The position numbers and the translations under genes are program-made. From Candidatus Omnitrophota bacterium (GTDB taxonomy: Bacteria > Omnitrophota > Gorgyraeia > Zapsychrales > Zapsychraceae): DNA of 39,102 nucleotides. Below the pieces are notes generated by a model that saw only the letters and a program-made list of their open reading frames with translations, was not told the origin of the DNA and ran no database searches. Every line of letters starts with the position of its first letter. Within the stretch, counting starts at the first letter, position 1. The stretch spans positions 1 through 39,102 of the forward strand of contig JAFGFL010000041.1 in the NCBI GenBank assembly GCA_016931055.1, written 5' to 3'. Positions 1 to 8,374 of the stretch are shown here, piece by piece.

Positions 1-102
1 CCTTTAAAAGATTGGACTCTTTTTTGGAAGGATAAGCCCTTTTTATTGACTTTTAAAGCAATTTACACACTTTACTGTACATCACCCGGCTAGAAGGATT
101 AG

Positions 103-132
103 TTGACAGAACGATTGGGGAAATGTTACAAT
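103..132 (+). promoter_or_regulatory. Candidate sigma-70 promoter upstream of the 74-residue protein gene
   Basis: A TTGACA box (103-108) is followed after 18 bases by TACAAT (127-132). A TG one base upstream of that hexamer makes it an extended -10. The start codon is at 154, with GAGGA at 145-149 as ribosome binding site, so the leader would be very short. Judged by eye only. Confidence 0.5.
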
Positions 133-153
133 TAATTGTAAATTGAGGATAAT

Positions 154-378
154 ATGACAATAGTTAATAATGTAAAATTACTTAAAAACAAAAAAGCTGT
201 TGAGGAAATCAACCGTCACCGGTGGATTGAAAGCGAAAAAGCCGGATTCGACATCGGTTTTGAGAGGGCATCAGTGGACTGGCTAGAAAGGTTTTCTGCT
301 GCCTGGATGCAGTATCATATGCCCAAAAGAAAGAACTCTTCAAAGACATCAAATAATTCCCACCTGAAAACCACTTAA
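154..378 (+). CDS. Small hypothetical protein (74 aa)
   Basis: I cannot assign a function. The N-terminal 50 residues read as a soluble, charged domain with a segment containing EINRHRWIESEKAGFDIGFE. The last 20 residues are Ser/Thr/Asn-rich and probably disordered. There is no signal peptide, membrane segment or Cys/His metal motif. GAGGA lies four bases before the ATG and a good promoter precedes it, so it is likely expressed on its own. The regular pattern of aromatic and charged residues resembles short conserved proteins I associate with uncultured bacteria, but I cannot name a family. It is separated from the next gene by a gap of about 110 bases with its own possible promoter. Confidence 0.6.
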   Translation: MTIVNNVKLLKNKKAVEEINRHRWIESEKAGFDIGFERASVDWLERFSAAWMQYHMPKRKNSSKTSNNSHLKTT

Positions 379-440
379 CATTCCCATCCCGAATGGTTCC
401 GATTCATTTAAAAACTATTTAACTTTATTCTATTTTTGTG

Positions 441-446
441 TACAAT
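441..446 (+). promoter_or_regulatory. Possible -10 box for gpmA
   Basis: TACAAT at 441-446 lies about 45 bases before the gpmA start at 492. The -35 region around 418-423 (TTTAAC) is a weak match, so this is only a plausible promoter. GGGGGAGAG at 481-489 is the ribosome binding site of gpmA. Confidence 0.3.
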
Positions 447-491
447 GGTTTGGCTATTAGTATTAATAATATGTGATTCAAGGGGGAGAGT

Positions 492-1241
492 ATGGGAATA
501 AATAAACTTGTTCTGCTGCGTCATGGCGAAAGTACTTGGAATAAGGAAAATAGATTCACTGGTTGGACGGATGTTGACCTTTCCGAAAAAGGCAAACAGG
601 AAGCTGTTGAAGCTGGAAAGCTCCTTAAGGCTGAAGGGTTTATTTTTGATGTTGCCTATACGTCAGTCCTGAAACGGGCGATCAGGACACTCTGGATTGT
701 TTTGGATGAGATGGACCTGATGTGGATCCCTGTTTACCGTTCATGGCGGCTGAATGAGCGGCATTATGGCGGGCTTCAAGGATTGGACAAATCGGCCACT
801 GCGGCGAAATACGGGGAAGACCAAGTGCTTATCTGGCGAAGAAGTTATAATATTTGCCCGCCTGAACTTGAAAAAGACGATGAACGCTATCCCGGTCATG
901 ATCCGCGCTATAAAGAGCTGAGTAAGAAGGACCTTCCTTTAACGGAAAGTCTTGAAAGCACCGTAAAACGTTTTATTCCTTATTGGAAAGATATCATTGC
1001 AAAGGATATCAAAGCCGGGAAAAGGGTCTTGATTGCTGCGCATGGAAACAGCTTAAGGGCGCTTGTGAAGCATCTGGACAATATTTCTGAAGATGAAATT
1101 CTCAAGCTCAATATCCCAACCGGCATACCCTTGGTTTACGAACTCGATGATCACTTAAAGTCCATTAAACATTATTATTTGGGTGATCCGGAATCAGTCA
1201 AGAAAGCGGCTGAAGCAGTGGCTAATCAAGGAAAGAAATGA
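492..1241 (+). CDS. gpmA: 2,3-bisphosphoglycerate-dependent phosphoglycerate mutase
   Basis: Interconverts 3- and 2-phosphoglycerate in glycolysis and gluconeogenesis in the cytoplasm. The length of 249 residues is normal for the cofactor-dependent family. The RHGES motif at residues 10-14 carries the phospho-acceptor His11. Further conserved blocks are the RFTGW segment (21-25), NERHYG with the likely acid/base Glu89, and AAHGNSLRA with the second catalytic His184. A strong GGGGGAG site precedes the ATG. The uracil-DNA glycosylase gene starts 9 bases after the stop, so the two are probably co-transcribed, although they are not functionally related. It supports the central-carbon and glycogen theme of the window (pyruvate kinase and glycogen enzymes lie downstream). 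Confidence 0.95.
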   Translation: MGINKLVLLRHGESTWNKENRFTGWTDVDLSEKGKQEAVEAGKLLKAEGFIFDVAYTSVLKRAIRTLWIVLDEMDLMWIPVYRSWRLNERHYGGLQGLDKSATAAKYGEDQVLIWRRSYNICPPELEKDDERYPGHDPRYKELSKKDLPLTESLESTVKRFIPYWKDIIAKDIKAGKRVLIAAHGNSLRALVKHLDNISEDEILKLNIPTGIPLVYELDDHLKSIKHYYLGDPESVKKAAEAVANQGKK

Positions 1242-1250
1242 CCGAATCCT

Positions 1251-1868
1251 ATGGATCTACAGAAAAAGCAGTCTAAGATGGAAAAATTGCGGGCGCAAAT
1301 TGCCGTCTGCACACGCTGTCCGTTACATAAAACGAGGACCAATACGGTTCCCGGAGAGGGCGATTTGAACGCTGATATCATGTTTGTCGGCGAGGCCCCG
1401 GGAAGGAATGAAGATCTTCAGGGAAAACCTTTTGTAGGCAGGGCAGGCGAAGTTTTCGATCGACTGCTCGATTCCATCGGGCTCACCCGCGCTCAGATCT
1501 ATTTGTGCAATATTCTCAAATGCCGGCCTCCCGATAACCGAAATCCGCTTCCCAGCGAGATCCGCGCTTGTGTCGGCAGCCTGGATATTCAAATCAAGAT
1601 TGTCAATCCGAAGATCATAGGGGCATTGGGGAATTTTGCCACGACTTATCTATTTGAAAAATTCCGCATGGCTCCAGCAAAGATAAGCGCCGTTGCCGGA
1701 CGGGTTATTGAGGTCGAGACACCATTCGGCCCTAAAAAAATCGCGCCTGTTTTCCATCCCGCCGTCGCCACTTATGATATCCATAAGATGGATATCCTGT
1801 TGAGCCATTTTCAGGCTTTTAAGCAATTTTGTCCGGCGCATGAACCGTATCCAGAAAACATTTTATAA
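1251..1868 (+). CDS. Family 4 uracil-DNA glycosylase (iron-sulfur type)
   Basis: Removes uracil from DNA arising by cytosine deamination, starting base-excision repair. The 205-residue protein has the signature GEAPG at 48-52, the segment GKPFVGRAG at 58-66, and a C-terminal FHPA motif around residue 170. Four cysteines, Cys20 and Cys23 near the N-terminus plus Cys91 and Cys107, have the spacing expected for the 4Fe-4S cluster of families 4 and 5. GEAPG with this spacing fits the UDGa/SPO1-polymerase-like family 4. Its stop overlaps the next start by one base (TAATG), indicating translational coupling with the deacetylase. It could act with a DNA polymerase, but no partner lies nearby. Confidence 0.93.
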   Translation: MDLQKKQSKMEKLRAQIAVCTRCPLHKTRTNTVPGEGDLNADIMFVGEAPGRNEDLQGKPFVGRAGEVFDRLLDSIGLTRAQIYLCNILKCRPPDNRNPLPSEIRACVGSLDIQIKIVNPKIIGALGNFATTYLFEKFRMAPAKISAVAGRVIEVETPFGPKKIAPVFHPAVATYDIHKMDILLSHFQAFKQFCPAHEPYPENIL

Positions 1869-2584
1869 TGGTCCTGTCTGTCATATTCGGTTTGGTCGTT
1901 CTGTTTATCATCATTGGAGGGTTTTGCGTCTTTTTTGACCAGGCCGTTTTTTCCCGCCGTGGAACAATTTACAGGGTGAAGACGGATCGGCCGTGCGTTC
2001 TCTTGACCTTTGATGATGGTCCATCCCCTGAGTGGACACCAAGAATCCTTGAAGAATTAAAGAAGGAAAACATTAAGGCGGCTTTTTTCATGATAGGGCA
2101 TCATGTGAAAAAGTACCCGGATATTGCACGCCAGGTCGCTGCAGAAGGGCATACGATCGGCAACCACGGCTTTGCGCACAGCGTTATGTTTTATTACACG
2201 ATGGCCGAGATTGAAGAAGAGATCAAATATACGGAACATGTTATCAAGGAAATTACCGGTCAAACGACAAAATATTTCCGGCCCCCCAAAGCTTGGATGA
2301 ACAAAAACATTAAAGAGAAAATAAAAGACATGGGATATAAAACGGTCCTGTGGTCCTTGAATTCCAAAGATTGGGTGTCGTTCAACCACAAGTCGATGGT
2401 CAACTATATTTCAAGGCATGTCAGAAACGGGGACATTCTGCTGTTCCATGACAGCGGAAATGTCTCTTCAACCGAAGGGGGAACCCGGAGGCAAACCGTG
2501 AAATCGATTTCTTTGCTGGCACGCACATTGCGGGAAAAAGGTTTTGAGTTTGTCTCAATTGAGGAGCTGATCAATGGAGACTGA
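1868..2584 (+). CDS. Membrane-anchored polysaccharide deacetylase (NodB domain, CE4)
   Basis: Predicted to remove acetyl groups from an envelope or extracellular polysaccharide (peptidoglycan, chitin-like or exopolysaccharide). Residues 2-23 form a hydrophobic N-terminal anchor, placing the enzyme outside the inner membrane. CE4 motifs are visible: TFDDGP at 47-52 with the catalytic and metal Asp pair, the zinc ligands His100 and His104 in NHGFAHS, RPP at 138-140, and LLFHD with His194. Motif 3 is atypical, reading RPPKAW where RPPYG is usual. The gene overlaps the glycosylase by one base and the downstream GT39-like gene by 11 bases. The coupling to the glycosyltransferase suggests a joint role in envelope glycan modification; the substrate cannot be read from the sequence. 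Confidence 0.88.
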   Translation: MVLSVIFGLVVLFIIIGGFCVFFDQAVFSRRGTIYRVKTDRPCVLLTFDDGPSPEWTPRILEELKKENIKAAFFMIGHHVKKYPDIARQVAAEGHTIGNHGFAHSVMFYYTMAEIEEEIKYTEHVIKEITGQTTKYFRPPKAWMNKNIKEKIKDMGYKTVLWSLNSKDWVSFNHKSMVNYISRHVRNGDILLFHDSGNVSSTEGGTRRQTVKSISLLARTLREKGFEFVSIEELINGD

Positions 2585-4256
2585 TTGGTTTGAAGGAAAA
2601 CAACACGCGGTGTTGATCAGCCTATTGGTTGTGATTTCTTATGTGTTTCTGATGTTCGGGAACAACATTGTCAGCCTGACCCATCCGGATGAAGTATTCT
2701 ACATTCAATGCGCGAAGGAAATGACAGCGCATAGAAGCTGGCTGACGCCGATGATTTTCGATGGCGCACACTTCGAGAAGCCCTTTTTGCCTTTTGTCCT
2801 ATTCGTGGCCGCCATCAAGGTTTTCGGGATAACGCCATTTGGCGCGCGATTCTGGCCTGCGTTGTTCGGTATTATCGGCATTGCTACGGTTTACTGGATT
2901 GCATGGACTTTGTTTATGCGTAAACGGTTGGCGTTTCTGTCCGGGGTCGTTTTATCAAGCAGTTTTATTTATTTGGCCCTTGCGCGTGCGGTGTTGACGG
3001 ATATGATTTTCTCGGTCTTAGTGACGATTGCCATTGGATGTTTTTGTTTCGCCTATCACTATCGCAAGTATAAAAATGCCTATATCATGCTTTGTTTTGT
3101 CGTTGCAGCGGTTGCCGTGTTGACAAAAGGATTATTGGGGGTTTTGTTTCCCGCAGCGACGGTATTGATGTTTTTAATATATAAACGGGATCTCGCGTTC
3201 TTAAAAAGTCGTGCGACATTATGGGGCGTCCTTCTGTTTTTTGCAATTGCTTTGCCATGGCACGTGTTGATGTATGTCCGGCACGGGGCATGGTTTTTAC
3301 ACGAATACTTTTATAACGTTCATTGGCGGCGGGTCATGCAGTCCGAACACGCCAGATTGGATAACTGGTATTTTTACATCATGTTAATGTTCGTGGGAGT
3401 GATGCCGTGGTTTTTGATTTGGGTTCCGGCTGTCCGCTCGATTTATACACAGTTCAAGAAAAAACTGGCGTCGCGGGATAGATTGTTCTTTCTTTTTGCA
3501 TGGATTTTGGCTATTTACATTTTCGTCCAACCGGCGCACTCTAAGCTGGCGAGTTACATCTTTCCTGCTTTTCCTGCCATTGCAATCATTCTTGGTTACG
3601 CGCTTAATGGAGCTCTCGAACAAGCCCAAAAAGGCGAAGAGCCTTATCTTTTCAAGATATGCGCATATGCGATATCCGTTTTTCTAATTGGGGTAGCTGC
3701 TGGTGGGATTATTGCAGCCAAGCAATATCCGTTGATTATTTTGGATTTAAAACCAATTTATGTATCTGCGGGGGTATTGGTAATTATTGCGTTGGTTATA
3801 GCCTTGTTTAATTACAGGAAAATGTATATCCAGATGATTTTTATGTATCTTGGGGTCACATTGACTCTTCTTGGTTCAGCGTATTTTAACCGTTCATATA
3901 TCGAACCATGGGTTTCCTGCAAGCCGATCTGCGATGTCTTTAATGACATGGATGATTCAAAAACGCCGGTTCTTACAAGCAAATTTTATGTGCGCGGAGC
4001 ACGTTTTTATACGGACCGGCCGATGGCCGTTATAGATATTAATGGAAAGGGATTTTGGAGCCCTCATCCGATACCGTTTCTGAATGAAGAGAAGATGGTC
4101 CTTGATTTTTTAAATGAGAGGCCTGTCACGTGGGCTATTTTAAAAGAGAGCAATGTTAAAGATGTGCGCCGTATCCTGAAGAATCAGCCGTATCGTATTA
4201 CAGAATTAGACGGTATCGGTGGAAAATATATTCTAAAAATCGAAAAAACCGGCTAG
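2574..4256 (+). CDS. ArnT/PMT-like glycosyltransferase, GT39/GT83 superfamily
   Basis: An integral membrane enzyme expected to transfer a sugar from a polyprenyl-phosphate donor to an envelope acceptor (lipid A, protein or glycan). The 560 residues contain about 11-12 hydrophobic helices followed by a soluble C-terminal domain of roughly 120 residues. The first extracytoplasmic loop has HPDEVFY (residues about 37-43) and FEKPFLPF, the acidic pattern that marks the catalytic Asp of ArnT and its relatives. A second motif, LTDMIF, follows around residue 142. GAGGAG at 2559-2564 precedes the ATG, which lies within the end of the deacetylase gene. The acceptor and donor are unknown. Aminoarabinose transfer to lipid A is possible but no arn operon is present. 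Confidence 0.85.
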   Translation: METDWFEGKQHAVLISLLVVISYVFLMFGNNIVSLTHPDEVFYIQCAKEMTAHRSWLTPMIFDGAHFEKPFLPFVLFVAAIKVFGITPFGARFWPALFGIIGIATVYWIAWTLFMRKRLAFLSGVVLSSSFIYLALARAVLTDMIFSVLVTIAIGCFCFAYHYRKYKNAYIMLCFVVAAVAVLTKGLLGVLFPAATVLMFLIYKRDLAFLKSRATLWGVLLFFAIALPWHVLMYVRHGAWFLHEYFYNVHWRRVMQSEHARLDNWYFYIMLMFVGVMPWFLIWVPAVRSIYTQFKKKLASRDRLFFLFAWILAIYIFVQPAHSKLASYIFPAFPAIAIILGYALNGALEQAQKGEEPYLFKICAYAISVFLIGVAAGGIIAAKQYPLIILDLKPIYVSAGVLVIIALVIALFNYRKMYIQMIFMYLGVTLTLLGSAYFNRSYIEPWVSCKPICDVFNDMDDSKTPVLTSKFYVRGARFYTDRPMAVIDINGKGFWSPHPIPFLNEEKMVLDFLNERPVTWAILKESNVKDVRRILKNQPYRITELDGIGGKYILKIEKTG

Positions 4257-4307
4257 TGTTTATTGAGATGGCAGATCTGTCACGGTTTTAAAAGGAAGGA
4301 GTTCAAG

Positions 4308-5306
4308 ATGGCTTTCAAAGTACCGGACACACCAGAAGAATTGTTCAGGCAGGGGGGACGGCATATCGACAATGTCAGCAAGTGGCTGCCGACGATTGTC
4401 CTTGTGATCCTCATCGGATTTTTCGCTTTAACCAGTTTTTACTCCATCGGCCAGGGGGAGGTCGGCGTCATACGCCGTTTCGGGAAATATTCAAAGACGA
4501 CGCAGCCAGGGCTGCATTGGAAGCTTCCCTTTAATATCGACAAACTTGATAAGGTCAGGATCGAACGCGTGTTCAAAGAAGAATTCGGCTTTAGAACGAT
4601 GAGGCCGGGCGTTAATACGACCTATTCGGCACAGTCTTATGACGATGAGGCGTTGATGCTGACCGGCGACTTGAACGTTTTAGATGTCACTTGGATCGTT
4701 CACTTTAAGATCAAGGACCCGGTCCATCTGTTGTTTAACGTGCGCAATCCCGGTGAGACCGTACGCGATCTGTCTGAGGCGGCGATGCGCCAGGTCATCG
4801 GAGATTATTCCGTCAACGAAGCCATCACGACCCGGAAAACGGAGATCAATCTGGCAGTGAAAGATTTGCTGCAAGAGGCCCTGGATAACTATCAAATCGG
4901 TGTCCAGATTGATAAAATAGAATTGCAGGAAGTCCTTCCACCGCCGATGGTCAAGGCCTCGTTCAATGAGGTCAACGAGGCGGAACAGGAGCGGGAAAAA
5001 GTCATTAACGAATCATGGGAGGCTTACAACAAGGTCATTCCGAAAGCAAAGGGGCAGGCCGAGAAAACGATCCGCGAGGCCGAAGGCTACGCGTTGGCGC
5101 GGGTAGCCAGGGCCCAAGGCGACGCGGCAAAATTCCTTGAGACCTGGAATGCGTATAAGGATTCCAAAGAAGTCACGAGGCGCCGGCTCTATTTGGAAAC
5201 GTTAGGGGAGATCATGCCGAAAGCCGGCAAAATTTTCGTCTTTGAGCCTGAGGCGAACAATATTCTGCCGTTGCTCAATTTGAGCGAAGGGGGTGTGGCG
5301 AAATGA
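4308..5306 (+). CDS. hflK: HflK-like SPFH/band 7 protein
   Basis: One half of the HflK-HflC pair, which forms a large cage at the inner membrane and modulates the FtsH protease. I chose ATG 4308 because AAGGAAGGAG (4292-4301) is spaced correctly before it; an in-frame TTG at 4263 would add 15 poorly behaved residues. A transmembrane helix at about residues 26-48 is followed by the SPFH domain beginning with GQGEVGVIRRFGK. A long Ala/Glu/Lys-rich helix with QAEKTIREAEGYA comes next. The protein is 332 residues. It overlaps hflC by 4 bases (ATGA), so the two are co-translated. The Gly-rich N-terminal tail of the E. coli protein is absent. Confidence 0.88.
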   Translation: MAFKVPDTPEELFRQGGRHIDNVSKWLPTIVLVILIGFFALTSFYSIGQGEVGVIRRFGKYSKTTQPGLHWKLPFNIDKLDKVRIERVFKEEFGFRTMRPGVNTTYSAQSYDDEALMLTGDLNVLDVTWIVHFKIKDPVHLLFNVRNPGETVRDLSEAAMRQVIGDYSVNEAITTRKTEINLAVKDLLQEALDNYQIGVQIDKIELQEVLPPPMVKASFNEVNEAEQEREKVINESWEAYNKVIPKAKGQAEKTIREAEGYALARVARAQGDAAKFLETWNAYKDSKEVTRRRLYLETLGEIMPKAGKIFVFEPEANNILPLLNLSEGGVAK

Positions 5307-6265
5307 ACAAAACAATCAATATCATCATCGGCATCATTATCCTTGCTGTGATTTTAGCCGTGAGCGGCGCTTTTTATACGATTGACGAAACCCAGCAGGT
5401 CGTGCTGACGCAATTCGGGAAGCTGGTCGGCATGCCGAAGACGCAGGCGGGGCTGTATTTTAAGGCCCCTTTCGTGCAGACCGCGAATTATTTTGACAAG
5501 AGGATCTTGGACTGGGACGGCGATGCGGCCCAGATTCCTACACGCGAAAAACGACTGATCTGGGTGGATGTGACCGCCCGGTGGCGTGTCGTTGACGCCC
5601 TTAAGTATATGCAACGGGTGGGAACGGAACCCAACGCCCAATCCCGATTGGACGACATTATTGATGCCAAGGCGCGCGAAGCGATATCCAGTCACGCGCT
5701 CGTTGAAGCGATCCGTAACAGCAACCGCTTGATTGAAGAAGGGAACGCCGAGACATTAGAGAGCGCTTCCGAAGAATTCGGCAAAACGGCGCTGGCGCCC
5801 ATTGAAAAGGGAAGGGAGGCTTTAAGCAAAGAAATCCTTAAGCGGTCGGCTGAGGCCGTCAAGGATTATGGCATTGATCTGGTCGATGTGAAAATCAAGC
5901 GGATCAATTATGTCAAAGAAGTCCAGAATAAAGTCTATGAACGCATGGTCTCCGAACGCAAGCGTGCCGCTGAGCAATTCCGCTCGGAAGGCCAGGGGAA
6001 GAAGGCCGAGATCGAAGGGCAGCAGGCCAAAGAGTTGCAGCAGATCCAGTCTGAGGCGTATCGCAAGGCCCAGGAGATCAAAGGAAAGGCCGACGCCGAG
6101 GCCATCAAAATTTACGCGGAGGCCTATAACAAAGATCCGGAATTTTACTCGTTCATGAAGACGATGGATACGTACCGGGAGACCATTAACGACCGCACGA
6201 CGCTGATCTTGACAACAAAGAATGATTTCTACGAATATTTAAACGGGGTGCGGGAAGGATTATAA
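5303..6265 (+). CDS. hflC: HflC-like SPFH/band 7 protein (protease modulator)
   Basis: Partner of HflK in the inner-membrane complex that controls FtsH. The 320-residue protein has an N-terminal membrane anchor (about 6-26) and an SPFH domain starting with YTIDETQQVVLTQFGK. The typical HflC segments KAPFVQ and RVGTE follow. A long C-terminal helix is rich in Ala, Glu and Gln (about 205-285) and ends in a small domain with FYSFMKTMDTYR, characteristic of HflC rather than other stomatins. The start overlaps the hflK stop by 4 bases. The gene is closed by a strong palindrome at 6293-6322 that faces a convergent minus-strand gene. FtsH itself is not in the window. Confidence 0.93.
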   Translation: MNKTINIIIGIIILAVILAVSGAFYTIDETQQVVLTQFGKLVGMPKTQAGLYFKAPFVQTANYFDKRILDWDGDAAQIPTREKRLIWVDVTARWRVVDALKYMQRVGTEPNAQSRLDDIIDAKAREAISSHALVEAIRNSNRLIEEGNAETLESASEEFGKTALAPIEKGREALSKEILKRSAEAVKDYGIDLVDVKIKRINYVKEVQNKVYERMVSERKRAAEQFRSEGQGKKAEIEGQQAKELQQIQSEAYRKAQEIKGKADAEAIKIYAEAYNKDPEFYSFMKTMDTYRETINDRTTLILTTKNDFYEYLNGVREGL

Positions 6266-6292
6266 TTTTAAAACGCGGATGTTTATTATAGT

Positions 6293-6322
6293 AGTAGGGG
6301 CGACCGGCCGGTCGCCCCTACT
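6293..6322. terminator. Perfect 30-nt palindrome, probable bidirectional terminator
   Basis: Fifteen bases pair perfectly with the following fifteen around a centre at 6307/6308, with a GC-rich core GGGGCGACCGG and T-rich flank CTTTTT after it. It sits between convergent hflC (+) and the minus-strand gene whose stop is at 6325, so it can end transcription from both sides. The AGTAGGGGCGAC start resembles a short palindrome family dispersed in many uncultured bacterial genomes. A shorter relative occurs at 32239-32258. Confidence 0.75.
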
Positions 6323-6324
6323 TT

Positions 6325-6831
6325 TTAAACGGGGGTGGTTTCCTTAACAGTGTACCCGCCTTTTTCAGAGACGATGGTTGAGGAGAACTCGCCGCCTTCG
6401 ATATTTTCATAACGCAAGACCATTTCAATGGGGGCGTCCGGAAAATGATTCAGGATATTTTTGGCGTCCGTAGCGGTTACGTCGAAATCGCCGTCAAAAA
6501 CGCGAAAGCCCAGCTTGGCCTTTCCGTTTGGTTTCAGCATTGAAACGGCGTCAAACTTAAGGGTGATATGTTTCTTAAAGCCGTAATCAACAACCACGTC
6601 CAGGTCATGAATTCGGATGTTCTTTGCGTAGCAGTAGCTGTCGTTGAGCAAAAATGCGCCATAGTTGTCGGTTGTGTTGACTTCCAGCGTCAACATGGGC
6701 ATGCTCCGTTTTCGGCGTTCTTCGGTTAAAGCATCCTCCAGTTCCTTGATTTTTCGATTAGCTGTTTGGATTAATGACAATAGATATATAATGACCGCGC
6801 CCGCGATGATCAGAAATATTGGATAAATCAT
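6325..6831 (-). CDS. Membrane-anchored hypothetical protein (168 aa)
   Basis: I do not recognise a family. Residues 2-22 form a single N-terminal membrane helix (IYPIFLIIAGAVIIYLLSLI), followed by a short charged coiled-coil linker (about 24-42, ending EERRKRS). The remaining 120 residues are rich in beta-prone segments (MLTLEVN, ITLKF, IEMVLRYENIEG), suggesting an immunoglobulin-like or similar beta-sandwich domain, probably periplasmic or cytoplasmic depending on orientation. GGAGGA lies six bases before the ATG on the minus strand, so the start is secure. It is the only convincing minus-strand gene in the window and forms a single-gene unit that converges on hflC across a strong palindrome. 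Confidence 0.75.
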   Translation of the reverse strand: MIYPIFLIIAGAVIIYLLSLIQTANRKIKELEDALTEERRKRSMPMLTLEVNTTDNYGAFLLNDSYCYAKNIRIHDLDVVVDYGFKKHITLKFDAVSMLKPNGKAKLGFRVFDGDFDVTATDAKNILNHFPDAPIEMVLRYENIEGGEFSSTIVSEKGGYTVKETTPV

Positions 6832-7023
6832 GTTAATCCTCCAGCCATTTTTGTTGTTTGCCGATAAGTTAAAATGCCGAAACTCGCCAATAATTATAAT
6901 TCTTCATAAGCCTTGTTAACGGTACCAGTCTATTGCGTTTGGGCGCAAAAATCAAACTTTTTCTTCAGGATCCATTGAATTTTGCTGTTGCCAAAACAAA
7001 AATTTAAGGATAGGCTATACCTT

Positions 7024-7911
7024 ATGACAGGAATAAAAAATGAAACTATACACGAGCTTGTTGTTGAAGTAAGCTCAAATAACATAGGCGATATTGATGT
7101 TTTAAAAGGGCTGTTGTGCAATATCGGAATACCAGAAAACGAGATTATTGAATGTGAGCGATGGCCGTATACCAGTTTATCGGTGTTTTACAAATCGCAA
7201 GCGAAAGCGATGATTTTGAGGAAACAGCTGCGCGCATTCCGCCTTAATGGTGTTTCTGTTGCTATTAAAGGTTTAAGAAAAAAGGATTGGAAAACAAAAT
7301 GGAAGCAAAAGTTTAAGCCGTTTGCATTAACAAGAAGCTTCAAGGTTGTTCCGGCTGCCTATAGACACAGGCATCGCTCCAGGGGAAAGGCCCCGATTTT
7401 TATCGATACGGAACTTACGTTTGGGACGGGGCTTCACGCGACGACACGCTTTATGGCGCAATTCATAGAAGAGTGCAAAGGCCGGTTTCAAAGCTTTTTG
7501 GATATTGGAACGGGAACAGGCATCCTTTCTATCATCGCTGAGAAATGCGGCGCTGAAGATATCAAGGCCATTGATGTTAGTCAGGATGCCGTCAAGGTTG
7601 CTAGACAAAATTCCTTTGAAAATAAGTGTGGTTGTATTGACGTGAGGAAGGCAGATGTACAAAAGTACTCTCTTAAAAAACAATATGATTTTGTTGCAGC
7701 CAATATAATTACCAAAGAGCTTATCCGGATGGCTGACAAGATCATCGGTTTTGTCCGGCCAGGCAAATATTTGGCGGTTTCCGGGATTTCTATAAACAAT
7801 TACGCTTTTTTTCGTAAGGTTTATAATCGATATCCGTTAAAATGTGTTAGAATTCATAAAGGCCAAGGATGGGTTGGGGTCCTTTATAAAAAATTACATC
7901 AAAAAAACTAA
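7024..7911 (+). CDS. PrmA-like SAM-dependent methyltransferase (ribosomal protein L11 type)
   Basis: Predicted to methylate ribosomal protein L11 or a related target in the cytoplasm. The N-terminal half carries an L11-recognition-like alpha/beta domain. The catalytic half begins with FGTGLHATTRFM, a PrmA hallmark, followed by the SAM-binding LDIGTGTGILSI (motif I) and AIDVS (motif II). VAANI follows as motif IV, where PrmA usually has ANI. I prefer ATG 7024 with AAGGA at 7006-7010; a TTG at 6982 would extend it by 14 residues. It is followed within 12 bases by a GGQ release-factor-like gene, so both may act on translation. The true substrate is uncertain because the N-terminal domain is divergent. 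Confidence 0.85.
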   Translation: MTGIKNETIHELVVEVSSNNIGDIDVLKGLLCNIGIPENEIIECERWPYTSLSVFYKSQAKAMILRKQLRAFRLNGVSVAIKGLRKKDWKTKWKQKFKPFALTRSFKVVPAAYRHRHRSRGKAPIFIDTELTFGTGLHATTRFMAQFIEECKGRFQSFLDIGTGTGILSIIAEKCGAEDIKAIDVSQDAVKVARQNSFENKCGCIDVRKADVQKYSLKKQYDFVAANIITKELIRMADKIIGFVRPGKYLAVSGISINNYAFFRKVYNRYPLKCVRIHKGQGWVGVLYKKLHQKN

Positions 7912-7922
7912 ACCGTTTACCT

Positions 7923-8354
7923 ATGGCATCAATCGGCGTTTCAACACAAAGGACGAAAGAGCTACGGCAGAAAATGGACCGAATGGGTATTTTTGAGAAA
8001 GACATTGTTGAGACATTCGTCCGTTCTTCCGGCCCCGGCGGGCAAAATGTGAATAAGGTTTCAAGTTGCGTTGTCCTGTACCACAGGCCGACAAAAGTGA
8101 TGGTCCGCTCACAGCATGAACGGTCTCAAGGCCTCAACCGTTATATGGCGCGTTGCTGGTTAATCGATAAGATCGAAAAGAAGCAAAGAAAAGAGCGCAT
8201 GGCGGAAATTTATGAGCGTGAAAAACGAAAGCGGCAAACCCGGAAGCGGTCAAAAGCACTGAAGGAAGGAATACTGGAGTCGAAACGGCAGATATCGCAA
8301 AAGAAAAGGGAACGGCAGCGCATTCGGCCCCATCGGTTAGAAGAAGATCTTTAA
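7923..8354 (+). CDS. GGQ-domain peptide chain release factor-like protein (RF-1 domain, ArfB/RF-H type)
   Basis: A small peptidyl-tRNA hydrolase-like factor expected to release nascent chains from stalled ribosomes. In 143 residues it holds only the catalytic class I release factor domain. SSGPGGQNVNKVSS at 35-48 contains the invariant GGQ (39-41), which enters the peptidyl-transferase centre. The codon-recognition domains of RF1/RF2 are missing. The C-terminal 50 residues are very basic (KRKRQTRKRSK and similar), like the tail that ArfB/ICT1 inserts into the empty mRNA channel. The gene begins 12 bases after the PrmA-like methyltransferase and is followed by moaC with an AAAGGAGG site. ArfB versus an RF-H-like repair factor cannot be settled here; no RtcB is nearby. 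Confidence 0.88.
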   Translation: MASIGVSTQRTKELRQKMDRMGIFEKDIVETFVRSSGPGGQNVNKVSSCVVLYHRPTKVMVRSQHERSQGLNRYMARCWLIDKIEKKQRKERMAEIYEREKRKRQTRKRSKALKEGILESKRQISQKKRERQRIRPHRLEEDL

Positions 8355-8374
8355 CGTTTTTCAAAGGAGGGCAT

